DNA of 64,000 bases. Origin: an uncultured Methanobrevibacter sp. (GTDB lineage Archaea; Methanobacteriota; Methanobacteria; Methanobacteriales; Methanobacteriaceae). Under the pieces are notes generated by a model. The model saw only the letters and a program-made list of their open reading frames with translations, made no database searches and was not told where the DNA came from. Numbering within the stretch: the stretch's first letter is position 1; every line of letters starts with the position of its first letter. The stretch covers positions 62,001 through 126,000 of the forward strand of contig NZ_OMWA01000005.1 in NCBI RefSeq assembly GCF_900314615.1. Direction: 5' to 3'. Below are positions 57,624-64,000 of this stretch, in pieces. Both the position numbers and the translations under genes were made by a program.

Positions 57624-58078
57624 TCTTCCGCCTCCTGATAGGAGCCGTTGTACTCACCTGAGCCTTCAACCGGATATACAACTGCCTGAGCAATCCTGTC
57701 ACCTGATTTGATTTTAAAATCGTATTCACCGTGATTGTAGACCATAAACATCAGTGTTCCGTAAAATCCCGGATCTCCCACAGCAGTCTGAACTGAAACA
57801 AATGACCTTAAAAGTGTTGAGCGCGGAAGGTAAAGCATAGTGTATCCCTTAGGGATTTTGATTTTCCTTTTGATGCTTGCCAAGTATGCTGTGTGAGGCT
57901 TTAAAGTGTAGATATCCCCTTCAAGTTCCTTAATTTCAGGCAGATTCTTTTCATTGTCTATAAGTGAGCCTCCAGATGTCTGCACATATATTTTATCAAG
58001 TTCCAAATCAATTCCGGACGGCTGAACCAGGTCCTTGAAATCCGGAAACAGCTTTATGAGTTCTTTTTCACCGAGCAT
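57620..58078 (-). CDS. dut: dUTP diphosphatase (archaeal Dut/Dcd family)
   Basis: A 152-aa trimeric-type nucleotidohydrolase that converts dUTP to dUMP and keeps uracil out of DNA. Signatures are PSGIDLELDKIY, YLPRSTLLRS (residues about 83-91), VGDPGFYGTLMFMVYNHG with the catalytic Asp, GDRIAQAVV, and the C-terminal GSGEYNGSYQ. dCTP deaminase is a related alternative, but the length and the VGDPGFYG motif favour dUTPase. It heads a two-gene operon with the ThDP enzyme. Confidence 0.88.
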   Translation of the reverse strand: MLGEKELIKLFPDFKDLVQPSGIDLELDKIYVQTSGGSLIDNEKNLPEIKELEGDIYTLKPHTAYLASIKRKIKIPKGYTMLYLPRSTLLRSFVSVQTAVGDPGFYGTLMFMVYNHGEYDFKIKSGDRIAQAVVYPVEGSGEYNGSYQEAEE

Positions 58079-58089
58079 AATATCAAATC

Positions 58090-58141
58090 CTTTAATAATT
58101 TATATATAGTATTTAACTAATAAATTTTAATTGGTGATATA
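58090..58141. promoter_or_regulatory. Divergent promoter between dut and the tautomerase
   Basis: A symmetric TATA-like stretch (AATTTATATATAGTAT, about 58097-58112) could serve both directions. GGTGATATA precedes the tautomerase ATG. On the leftward side GGATTTGAT precedes the dut ATG. Confidence 0.45.
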
Positions 58142-58330
58142 ATGCCTGTAATTACAATTGCTGGAAACGACACAATAACATTAGAAAAGAAACGAGAAAT
58201 GGTTAAAAAAGTTAGCGAAACAGTCGCTGAAGCATATGGTCTTCCTATTGAAGCAATAACCGTACTGGTTCAGCCATATGCAAAAGAAGACATTGGAGTA
58301 GCCGGCGGACTATTATCTGATAAGGAATAA
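58142..58330 (+). CDS. 4-oxalocrotonate tautomerase family protein
   Basis: A 62-aa protein of the tautomerase superfamily. Pro-2, which becomes the catalytic N-terminal proline after Met removal, is present (MPVITIAG), as is the characteristic KREMVKKVSETVAEAYG helix followed by VLVQPYAKEDIGVAGGL. Such small enzymes act as hexamers; the physiological substrate in methanogens is unknown. GGTGAT lies 3-4 nt before the ATG. Its stop falls inside a strong palindrome shared with the convergent gene. Confidence 0.88.
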   Translation: MPVITIAGNDTITLEKKREMVKKVSETVAEAYGLPIEAITVLVQPYAKEDIGVAGGLLSDKE

Positions 58331-58353
58331 TTAAATTATTCCTTTACTTTTTT
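58322..58353. terminator. Palindrome enclosing two convergent stop codons
   Basis: AAGGAATAATT and AATTATTCCTT form a perfect 23-bp palindrome (58322-58344). It contains the TAA of the tautomerase and, on the other strand, the TAA of the leftward gene. Rightward it is followed by TACTTTTTT. It is probably a terminator, perhaps for both directions. Confidence 0.65.
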
Positions 58354-59265
58354 ATACAAATCACCATCACGAACTACTAATTTTTTATCAATCAAATCTT
58401 CAAGATTCCTGTTGAGTTTTTCATCAAAGTTTTTGGTCTTATATCGAATCAGTGCTTTTTTAATATCTTCAAAACTTGCAGATTCACCAATAGAATCATA
58501 TATACTCTGCTGAAGCGGAGTTAAAGTAAATATAATCTGGTTTAACGCATCACCATCGCCGTTTCCCAAATCCCAATAGTCATCCCTGACCTTAACATTG
58601 AAGTCATCTTCTAGCTGAGGAATTTTGTCTTTTAAAAGATCAAGGTGCGGATAGTTTGCAAGACCATTCTTGTGCTTGTATATTTTGGTGAGAAACTCTT
58701 CAAGACACCTTTCAAGATCGATATTATCTGAATAAAACGAATCAAGAACATATACCATATCATCAATGACTTTGACGACCTTATACTCACCTGTGTCCTC
58801 GCAGTAGCTAATATCCTCGAATCTAGAAACATCCCAGTCATTGTCAAGAAGAAAGTTTCTCACAAACTCTGCATCTTCCAGATTGTCGTAATATCCGAAT
58901 ATATAGTCATCACCTGCAATCTGCTTTTTGATAACGAACGTATCAAAGATTCTTGTGATGTTAAGACCGTATCTGGAGTTGTTAGGGTTTCTTTCGTGCT
59001 TTTTAATCAGTTTAGAAACGGTTTTTTCGCCAGGCATTTTCCTGTATTTGGCAAGCAGGTAAATCTTATCTTCATAGACTGTTAAAACACAGTAATTATC
59101 ATCCTTTTTAATAACTTCCGGAGTTTTAGACAAATCCCAGTCGTTTTCAATTAAAAAATCCCTTATGAATATGGCATCTTCCAGACCGGCGATTTTAGCA
59201 TATGTTTTGGAGTTTTTAACCACCAGACAGGAATTCTTGTTTTGCCTTATATATTTTTCACTCAT
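58336..59265 (-). CDS. Protein of unknown function with two AP2-like repeats and a winged-helix-like end
   Basis: A 309-aa soluble protein. Two related ~60-residue units occur at about 15-75 (KNSKTYAKIAGLEDAIFI, then NDWDLS) and 105-175 (KKQIAGDDYIFGYYDNLEDA, then NDWDVS). Their strand-helix pattern recalls AP2-type or integrase-N-terminal DNA-binding repeats common in Methanobacteriales proteins. The last ~65 residues (LTPLQQSIYDSIG ... LIDKKLVV) look like a winged helix. DNA binding is therefore plausible but unproven. The ATG at 59265 lacks a clear ribosome binding site. A truncated second copy of the 5' end lies upstream at 59582-59677. Confidence 0.7.
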   Translation of the reverse strand: MSEKYIRQNKNSCLVVKNSKTYAKIAGLEDAIFIRDFLIENDWDLSKTPEVIKKDDNYCVLTVYEDKIYLLAKYRKMPGEKTVSKLIKKHERNPNNSRYGLNITRIFDTFVIKKQIAGDDYIFGYYDNLEDAEFVRNFLLDNDWDVSRFEDISYCEDTGEYKVVKVIDDMVYVLDSFYSDNIDLERCLEEFLTKIYKHKNGLANYPHLDLLKDKIPQLEDDFNVKVRDDYWDLGNGDGDALNQIIFTLTPLQQSIYDSIGESASFEDIKKALIRYKTKNFDEKLNRNLEDLIDKKLVVRDGDLYKKVKE

Positions 59266-59383
59266 CAATAATAGATTAGCTTTAATAGTATAAAATATCG
59301 ACTTGTGAAAAGAAAAAAAAGTTGTTTATACGTGTTTAAAAATTAGTTAAGTGCCCAATACCCATCAGACACAAAAAACAATA

Positions 59384-59503
59384 TTATTCTTTATTGATTA
59401 CGCAAACGTAATTTTTACGCATCTCAGCTGATCTAGCCTCACTTCTTTTCTGACGTTCCTCAAGGAGCCTTTTAATTGTAGCTCTTGATCTTTCTTTTGG
59501 AAC
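59384..59503 (-). pseudogene. Short basic ORF lacking a normal start codon
   Basis: A 39-codon frame (VPKERSRATIKRLLEERQKR at its beginning) with strong helix character, ending in TAA. GGTGAT lies just upstream at the right distance, but no ATG, GTG or TTG is in frame; a TTG there leads into a different 35-codon frame. The gene may have lost its start codon by a small deletion, or it may use a non-standard start. No family is recognised. Confidence 0.4.
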
Positions 59504-59581
59504 AAAATTTAATCACCACTTATATATTTATTTATTTTAATTATATTTAAAGTATTCATCACTTCCAATTCAACTTATCTA

Positions 59582-59677
59582 TTAATGATTCACCAGACTG
59601 GCAATTTTAGTATATGTTTTGGAGTTTTTAACCACAAGACCGGAATTTTTATTTTGCATTATATAATTTTCACCCAT
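59582..59677 (-). pseudogene. Truncated copy of the 5' end of the 58336-59265 gene
   Basis: Reads MGENYIMQNKNSGLVVKNSK then TYTKIASLVNH and a stop. It closely matches the first ~28 residues of the neighbouring protein (MSEKYIRQNKNSCLVVKNSK, TYAKIAGLED). The few bases upstream of the ATG are also conserved. The copy then diverges, so it is a partial duplication or the relic of a deleted paralogue. Confidence 0.75.
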
Positions 59678-59700
59678 CAATTAGATTAGATTTAATAATG

Positions 59701-59897
59701 CATCACTTAATTTCTTTTAAAAATATGTAAAAATAGTAAAAAGTTAAATTTAATGTCTTATTGCAGAGAAAAAATCCCTACAATATTCCCCATTAGACAT
59801 TAAAAAAATAATTAGATATTTGCATCTCTAGAGGATACTTTAAAAGTAATTCTCTTGTATAATTATATTAACAAAATATTATATAAATTTAACTATT
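59701..59897. repeat. ~195-bp direct repeat, copy 1
   Basis: Matches 60685-60879 over nearly its whole length with scattered differences. Inside, TTTAATGTCT and AGACATTAAA form a 10-bp stem around a ~36-nt loop that includes TTGCAGAG and CCCTACAATATTCC. It does not encode a plausible protein and has no terminal inverted repeats. Confidence 0.8.
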
Positions 59898-59908
59898 CTT
59901 AAAAAAAA

Positions 59909-60018
59909 GGTAATTAAACAGTGCCCCTCTCCAGGAAAAAGACCTCACGAAAACTTAGTTTTCAAAGCCTTTCATTGAATCGTTAATATTTAATTACCTA
60001 TTATTTAGAGGTGAAAAT
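59909..60018 (+). promoter_or_regulatory. Structured leader upstream of a small ORF
   Basis: GGTAATTAAA (59909-59918) and TTTAATTACC (59989-59998) are perfect 10-bp inverted repeats enclosing 70 nt. That interior contains the palindrome GAAAACTTAGTTTTC (59949-59963) and is less AT-rich than the surroundings. A GAGGTG site (60008-60013) follows, 5 nt before a TTG codon. It could be a cis-regulatory leader or a small RNA. Confidence 0.35.
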
Positions 60019-60195
60019 TTGAGCAATTATCTTCCAAATCTTATTAAAATCATTGATGATTTAATAAAAGAAGCAATATTAAACCAATATGATCCAATTG
60101 TGAAGATAATTAACTCCACTGTTTTCACCTCCATCGAGATGCATGGAAAGAACACCAATACAGAATGGGAAAAGACTGAATTGATTAACAAATAA
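60019..60195 (+). CDS. Small hypothetical protein (58 aa), TTG start
   Basis: A 58-codon ORF with SNYLPNLIKIIDDLIKEA at its start and a polar end (GKNTNTEWEKTELINK). The GAGGTG ribosome binding site 5 nt before the TTG is the main support. No family is recognised. It lies between the two copies of the ~195-bp repeat in a region with several gene remnants, so it could itself be a fragment. Confidence 0.4.
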   Translation: MSNYLPNLIKIIDDLIKEAILNQYDPIVKIINSTVFTSIEMHGKNTNTEWEKTELINK

Positions 60196-60337
60196 ACATT
60201 TACTTAAAAATAATAAGTTCATGTTTATTCACCCCCCACAATATCAAATAATTTGAGGCCCTTTACTAGAAAATATATGATTTAAATCTTATTTAAAGCT
60301 TGTTGAAGCCATTTAATAAAATTGTAGTCATTTAAAC

Positions 60338-60616
60338 ATGATATATAAACGTTTTGGTAAATATTGCAATTTTATTAAGAAAAAAATCGATGTTGCAAGC
60401 AATAATGCAAAATCAACACCACATATGTTAAAAACAAAACAATTACCTTCCAAATTAAATGATAAAAAACATACTTCAAAAACCAATTCCAAAGGTGTTG
60501 CTAAATTTACCATTAAAAAGAGCGTTATTGGAAAGCTTAAAGTGGACAAAAAGTACACAATAAGCATTAGCTACCTTAAGGACACCTTAAAAAGAACTTT
60601 GAAAATTAAACGTTAG
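60338..60616 (+). pseudogene. Remnant of the C-terminus of an adhesin-like protein
   Basis: A 92-codon frame whose last ~50 residues (KTNSKGVAKFTIKKS, YTISISYLKDTLKRTLKIKR) align with the C-terminal domain of the surface protein at 61632 (KTNSKGIAKATFNVK, YSATYLKDTVKKTVKVTR). The N-terminal ~40 residues do not match and there is no signal peptide or ribosome binding site. It runs opposite to all other ALP genes here. The terminator at the stop has been kept. Confidence 0.7.
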
Positions 60617-60646
60617 AGTTATACCTCTAACAACTTTTTTTATTTT
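60612..60646 (+). terminator. Terminator at the stop of the ALP remnant
   Basis: GTTAGAG (60612-60618) and CTCTAAC (60625-60631) form a 7-bp stem with a 6-nt loop, followed by AAC and seven T. The stop codon is within the left arm. Confidence 0.75.
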
Positions 60647-60684
60647 TAATATCACTAAATAAAATTATCAGCTAATTTTTCAGC

Positions 60685-60879
60685 ATCATCACTTTCTTTT
60701 AAAAATCTGTAAAAATAGTAAAAAGTTAAATTTAATGTCTTATTGCAGAGAAAAAATCCCTACAATATTCCTTGTTAGACATTAAAAAAATAATTAGATA
60801 TTTGCATCTCTAGAAGTTACTTGAAAAGCAATTCTCCTGTATAATTATTTTAAAAAATTATCATATAAATTTAACTATT
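60685..60879. repeat. ~195-bp direct repeat, copy 2
   Basis: Second copy of the element at 59701-59897. The TTTAATGTCT / AGACATTAAA stem is unchanged, while differences cluster in the loop (CCCCA versus CCTTG) and in the 3' part. Immediately after it begins the fragment of a membrane protein. Confidence 0.8.
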
Positions 60880-60885
60880 ACAAAT

Positions 60886-61030
60886 TATACCTGTTACAAT
60901 AGTTCTTATCACTTATTTTGCTAAAGATCTTGTATTGAATGATTTGATAACAACTGTAATTGCAGCGGCAATGCTTGTCATATCCGCAGCTGTTGCACTG
61001 GGTTATAAACGTTTGAGAAAATCAATTTAA
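60886..61030 (+). pseudogene. C-terminal fragment of a membrane protein
   Basis: A frame without any start codon reads PVTIVLITYFAKDLVLNDLI, then a hydrophobic segment (TVIAAAMLVISAAVALGY) and the basic end KRLRKSI followed by TAA. It looks like the last one or two membrane helices of a larger protein whose 5' part was lost where the ~195-bp repeat now ends. The family cannot be identified from so little. Confidence 0.6.
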
Positions 61031-61033
61031 GTG

Positions 61034-61070
61034 AGTTTTGAAAGTTATTTCAAAACTATTTTCTTTTTTT
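61034..61070 (+). terminator. Strong terminator after the membrane-protein fragment
   Basis: AGTTTTGAAA and TTTCAAAACT form a perfect 10-bp stem with loop GTTA (61034-61057), followed by ATTTTCTTTTTTT. It may also end transcription of the convergent gene at 61069. Confidence 0.7.
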
Positions 61071-61590
61071 AAGCGATTTTTACTCCATCTGAATCGTCAT
61101 ACTCACGTTTTACATATTCAGGATTTCTGTAAAATACAAATCCGTAATCAATTATTTCACCGTTTTCTGCTGCCTTTAACGGCATATCCCCATGTGAGTA
61201 TTCTCTAATTTGGGAGAAATCCATATCACTTAACTGTAAAATCACATCATCAATGAGAGATAATTCTTCTTTGCTTATTTCAGATGATGGTTCTTTTAAA
61301 GAGATATAGTTATAGATTACTCTTCCCAATGATAGTCTTTTGGTTGTTATTTCAATTTTTTCTTCATTTTTCAGTTCTTTTATGGCCAAATCAAAGTGTA
61401 TAGGTTCAGGACCCCCAGGCACTTTTCTATAGGATTCATTTGTCAGTGCTGATTCATACAATTCAAAAAAGTTGAAATCAGCAAAATACAACAAGTTAAA
61501 CATTACTCTTTTTTCAACATTTTCTTTAAAACCGCATTCGCTGATTATATAATGCAGTACATTTTTGAATTTTTCTTTATCAAAATTCAT
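61069..61590 (-). CDS. Panacea-domain (DUF4065, SocA-like antitoxin family) protein
   Basis: A 173-aa soluble protein matching the Panacea/DUF4065 pattern: LLYFADFNFFELYESALTNESY, then KVPGGPEPIHFDLAIKEL, EISKEELSLIDDVI, and YSHGDMPLKAA followed by IDYGFVFYRN. Members are often the antitoxin partner of diverse small toxins and resemble the SocA proteolytic adaptor. No toxin gene lies directly next to it: upstream is a surface protein and downstream only remnants. It may therefore be an orphan or have a different role. GGGGGATT precedes the ATG. It starts 41 nt after the upstream gene, with a run of T between. Confidence 0.75.
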   Translation of the reverse strand: MNFDKEKFKNVLHYIISECGFKENVEKRVMFNLLYFADFNFFELYESALTNESYRKVPGGPEPIHFDLAIKELKNEEKIEITTKRLSLGRVIYNYISLKEPSSEISKEELSLIDDVILQLSDMDFSQIREYSHGDMPLKAAENGEIIDYGFVFYRNPEYVKREYDDSDGVKIA

Positions 61591-61631
61591 TTAATCCCCC
61601 GTGATGCTTTAAAAAAAAAGAAAAAAATTAA

Positions 61632-63809
61632 CTATCTGGTGACCTTAACAGTCTTTTTGACTGTATCTTTAAGATAAGTTGCAGAATAAGTTAATTTTTT
61701 ACCGGCTTTAAGGTTTTTGACGTTAAAGGTTGCTTTTGCAATTCCTTTGGAGTTTGTTTTAACCTTAAGGGTTTTGCCGTTGAATTTGAATTTAATGACT
61801 TTATTTTTAAGTTTTTTAGCAAGTTTAGCTGTTAAAACTACTTTTTTAGCTGACTTTTTAACTTTAAGAGTGTTTAAGCTCACCATATGTTTTACAGTCA
61901 GTTTTTTAGTGGTTTTTGCTGTGCCGTAGATTGCCTGGAGATTGTATTTTCCAGGTTTCAGGCTATTGACTTTCAATGTTGCAGCACCATTTTTGTCTGT
62001 TTTGACTTTAAGGTTTTTACCGCTAACCTTGAATGTCACATATGTATTTTTAGCAAGTTTTTCATTGATATAGACTTTGACTTTGGCGTTGTTTGTATAT
62101 ATCACGTTAACGTTAGATATCCTGATTTTGGTATTTAATATGTCAACGAATGCATATAATGTGCAGTTGAATCCGTTTTCACCTATATAGAAAGCGTCAA
62201 TGTCTGTTTCGCCTGCTTTGAAGTCTTTAAGTGATAATTTTGCCATTCCATTAACAACAGGCACAGTAACATTTTTATCGCCTGCAGAGAATATTACAGT
62301 TGCATTAGCTGATTTTGATGTTTTAACAGTCACTACACCATTTTCTCCAACATACATTTCATCCGGAGAGACAATATTCGGATAGATTATGAGAGTATGG
62401 TTGAGCTCTTCAACTTCAAAATCATCGCCGTCATATTTTGCTAAAAGCAGGCATTTACCCGCAACGAGATTGTCCAGATCTATCACTGCATCGCCGTCAA
62501 CCACTTTAACGCTTTTGTAGAGTTTACCGTCAACGTATAATTCGAGATTTCCTTTAGCAGTTTCAGGAAGGCTCAAAGATACAATGGAATCCTCACCATA
62601 ATATAAGGAAAATGGCGCAATTGGCTGATATATCACTGTGAAATTGTATGATTCATTCCAGCTGTGATATTTCCCATCCCCTTTGAAGGCGAAATCCACA
62701 GTGTGATTTCCGGCAGGCATTTTAGATACATCAAGTTCAATCCAGCCTGAATCATCGATTGTAAACTCCTGTGATTTACCGTCAATTGTTATTTCAATCA
62801 GGTCTTTGTTAAAGTCAGGAGGTACGATTATTACAACGTTGCTGCCATCGCCGTAGACGAAATTTCCGTAACCCCATATGTCAACATTATAGTCCACATC
62901 GACTGTGACCTTTTTGGACCTTGTGAATTTGCTTGCATTGTATTGCACTTCCACAATATGCTGGCCGCAGGTTATATCATCAAACATTGAATGGAGAAAC
63001 TCTCCGTACTTGTCCAGTTTATCTTTAAACACTAATTTACCGTCTACAAATATGAATACTGTTCCGTCACGGTTGTTTAGGATTTTAGCAGTTATGCAGT
63101 CGTCATGGTCGAAAACCATTTTCTGCGGGATGCTTATCCTCATTTCGACAACTGTGAAATTAAATGTTTTTGTGAATTTTCTGTAGTAGGAATCTCCTGA
63201 ATATGAAATTGTAACATTGTGCATTCCCAATGGCAGTGTGTTAAACTCACTTGCATTTAAAAACAGGAACTGCTCTGCTGTCATGTTTTTTATAAATTTC
63301 CCGTCAATGAATATCTGCACTTCACCGTTGGCGGATTGCGGGAAATACAGTGCCACACGACCTTCCGGATCATCTTTTAAAATTTCCTCAGCAAATCCCG
63401 GTGTTGTAAAGTTTGAAGCCACATTCATCACTTTCAGAGGACTGTCAAGGATTGTAATGTTGTTGAAAAAGAGACATATATGATATGTAGTGTGATCAGT
63501 AATCCTGTTTACAACAATCATAGGTTCCGCACTATGAGGTATTGTAATCGGAACGCTCACGGAAGATGTGACGTTTTTGTTGTAAAATTCGACATCGTTT
63601 ATTGTTGCTCTCAGGTTTCCTGTGACGTTTTGCGGAATTTCAACATCAATGGAACCCAAATCCTGTCTGTAGACCGTATCATTGAATGATACTTTAATAT
63701 CATCGGCAATCTGTTGGTCGCTTTCTGTAATGTTATCTGAAGCGGCCGCTGACGTGATAGAACAAATTGCCAACAAGAGTATAAAAACTAAAATAATCTT
63801 TGATTTCAC
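61632..63809 (-). CDS. Adhesin-like surface protein with Ig-like repeats and cationic C-terminal domain (ALP4)
   Basis: A 725-aa secreted protein. Signal peptide (residues 1-22, ending SAAAS), then about six Ig-like domains with the FNDTVYRQDL / YSGDSYYRKF / FKGDGKYHSW strand pattern. From about 570 on are two Lys-rich domains ending in YLKDTVKKTVKVTR. There is no membrane helix or YATGNP motif, so attachment differs from the giant ALPs, probably by non-covalent binding of the basic domains to the cell wall (inference). The frame extends to a GTG at 63824, but GAGGTGAT lies 3 nt before the GTG at 63809, which is chosen. A run of T follows the stop. Confidence 0.88.
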   Translation of the reverse strand: MKSKIILVFILLLAICSITSAAASDNITESDQQIADDIKVSFNDTVYRQDLGSIDVEIPQNVTGNLRATINDVEFYNKNVTSSVSVPITIPHSAEPMIVVNRITDHTTYHICLFFNNITILDSPLKVMNVASNFTTPGFAEEILKDDPEGRVALYFPQSANGEVQIFIDGKFIKNMTAEQFLFLNASEFNTLPLGMHNVTISYSGDSYYRKFTKTFNFTVVEMRISIPQKMVFDHDDCITAKILNNRDGTVFIFVDGKLVFKDKLDKYGEFLHSMFDDITCGQHIVEVQYNASKFTRSKKVTVDVDYNVDIWGYGNFVYGDGSNVVIIVPPDFNKDLIEITIDGKSQEFTIDDSGWIELDVSKMPAGNHTVDFAFKGDGKYHSWNESYNFTVIYQPIAPFSLYYGEDSIVSLSLPETAKGNLELYVDGKLYKSVKVVDGDAVIDLDNLVAGKCLLLAKYDGDDFEVEELNHTLIIYPNIVSPDEMYVGENGVVTVKTSKSANATVIFSAGDKNVTVPVVNGMAKLSLKDFKAGETDIDAFYIGENGFNCTLYAFVDILNTKIRISNVNVIYTNNAKVKVYINEKLAKNTYVTFKVSGKNLKVKTDKNGAATLKVNSLKPGKYNLQAIYGTAKTTKKLTVKHMVSLNTLKVKKSAKKVVLTAKLAKKLKNKVIKFKFNGKTLKVKTNSKGIAKATFNVKNLKAGKKLTYSATYLKDTVKKTVKVTR

Positions 63810-63858
63810 ATCATCACCTCTCACATATACATTTGTCGGAGGAGATATATTAAAATTT

Positions 63859-63887
63859 AAAAAAAGAAGATAGAAAAAATCTATCTT
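63859..63887 (-). terminator. Terminator enclosing the stop codon of the next surface protein
   Basis: AAGATAGA and TCTATCTT (63867-63874 with 63880-63887) form an 8-bp stem. The TAG stop lies in one arm, and leftward of it is CTTTTTTT. Confidence 0.7.
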
Positions 63888-64000
63888 TTTACTTTAACTG
63901 TTTTTTTGACTGTGTCTTTAAGGTAAGTTGCCTGATATGTGACTTTTTTGCCGACTTTAAGCTTTTTAAGAACAGATGATTGAATTGTGATTTTGGCAAC
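63881..64000 (-). CDS. C-terminal end of another adhesin-like protein (5' part beyond the right edge)
   Basis: The last 39 codons of a leftward gene: VAKITIQSSVLKKLKVGKKV, then TYQATYLKDTVKKTVKVKR and TAG. This is the same cationic C-terminal domain as in the gene at 61632 and in the remnant at 60338, showing that several surface proteins of this class are clustered here. The frame is complete up to the window edge. Confidence 0.8.
   Translation of the reverse strand, partial: VAKITIQSSVLKKLKVGKKVTYQATYLKDTVKKTVKVKR

Noticed and set aside
59701..60879. Insertion sequence defined by the ~195-bp direct repeats
   Set aside because: No transposase is encoded between them and there are no terminal inverted repeats or target-site duplications.

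Overview
The window looks like chromosomal DNA of a pseudomurein-walled methanogen of the order Methanobacteriales, most likely Methanobrevibacter. It is strongly AT-rich. It encodes archaeal ribosomal protein S3Ae, an Orc1/Cdc6 replication initiator and the methanopterin enzyme MptE. It also carries the giant adhesin-like surface proteins (ALPs) typical of that genus. Ribosome binding sites are mostly GGTGAT or GGAGG types. No tRNA, rRNA, CRISPR array or intact transposase was recognised. All family assignments were made by reading the sequence; no database search was run.
1-38.3 kb: three enormous leftward genes, each with its own promoter and a 0.5-0.9 kb AT-rich spacer. ALP1 runs off the left edge (3,394+ aa); ALP2 has 5,313 aa and ALP3 3,473 aa. 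Each starts with a signal peptide and continues as long Asn-rich parallel beta-helix arrays with recurring GGAI/GGAV turns. The two complete proteins end in Ig-like domains, a shared YATGNP motif, one membrane helix and a basic tail. The arrays contain higher-order repeats and share modules between genes, so the locus looks like a recombining surface-protein factory.
38.7-50 kb: housekeeping genes, mostly leftward: S3Ae, a bacterial-type glutamate-cysteine ligase beside a class II glutamine amidotransferase, a NifX-like protein, a flavoprotein, a methylthioadenosine-type phosphorylase, the RNA ligase RtcB, two paralogous unknowns, a small membrane protein, archease, Orc1/Cdc6 and MptE. RtcB and archease are functional partners.
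50-59.3 kb: a nuclease-like protein and a truncated coiled-coil relative, two paralogous YczE/YitT-type membrane proteins, a class V aminotransferase, a GerW/DUF2953/small-protein operon resembling a pair known from spore formers, a dUTPase/ThDP-enzyme operon, a tautomerase and a two-repeat unknown protein.
59.3-64 kb: a decayed accessory region. It holds a truncated copy of the neighbouring unknown gene, a ~195-bp direct repeat, an ALP C-terminal remnant, a membrane-protein remnant and small ORFs. It is followed by a Panacea-type (SocA-like) antitoxin-family gene and a second class of surface protein with a cationic C-terminus and no membrane anchor. The tail of another such protein enters from the right edge.
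The most unusual signals are the multi-scale mosaic repeats of the ALPs, terminator-like hairpins that repeatedly enclose stop codons, the duplicated ~195-bp intergenic element, a cluster of hairpins at 10.86-10.95 kb, and the GerW/DUF2953 and GshA/amidotransferase pairings.
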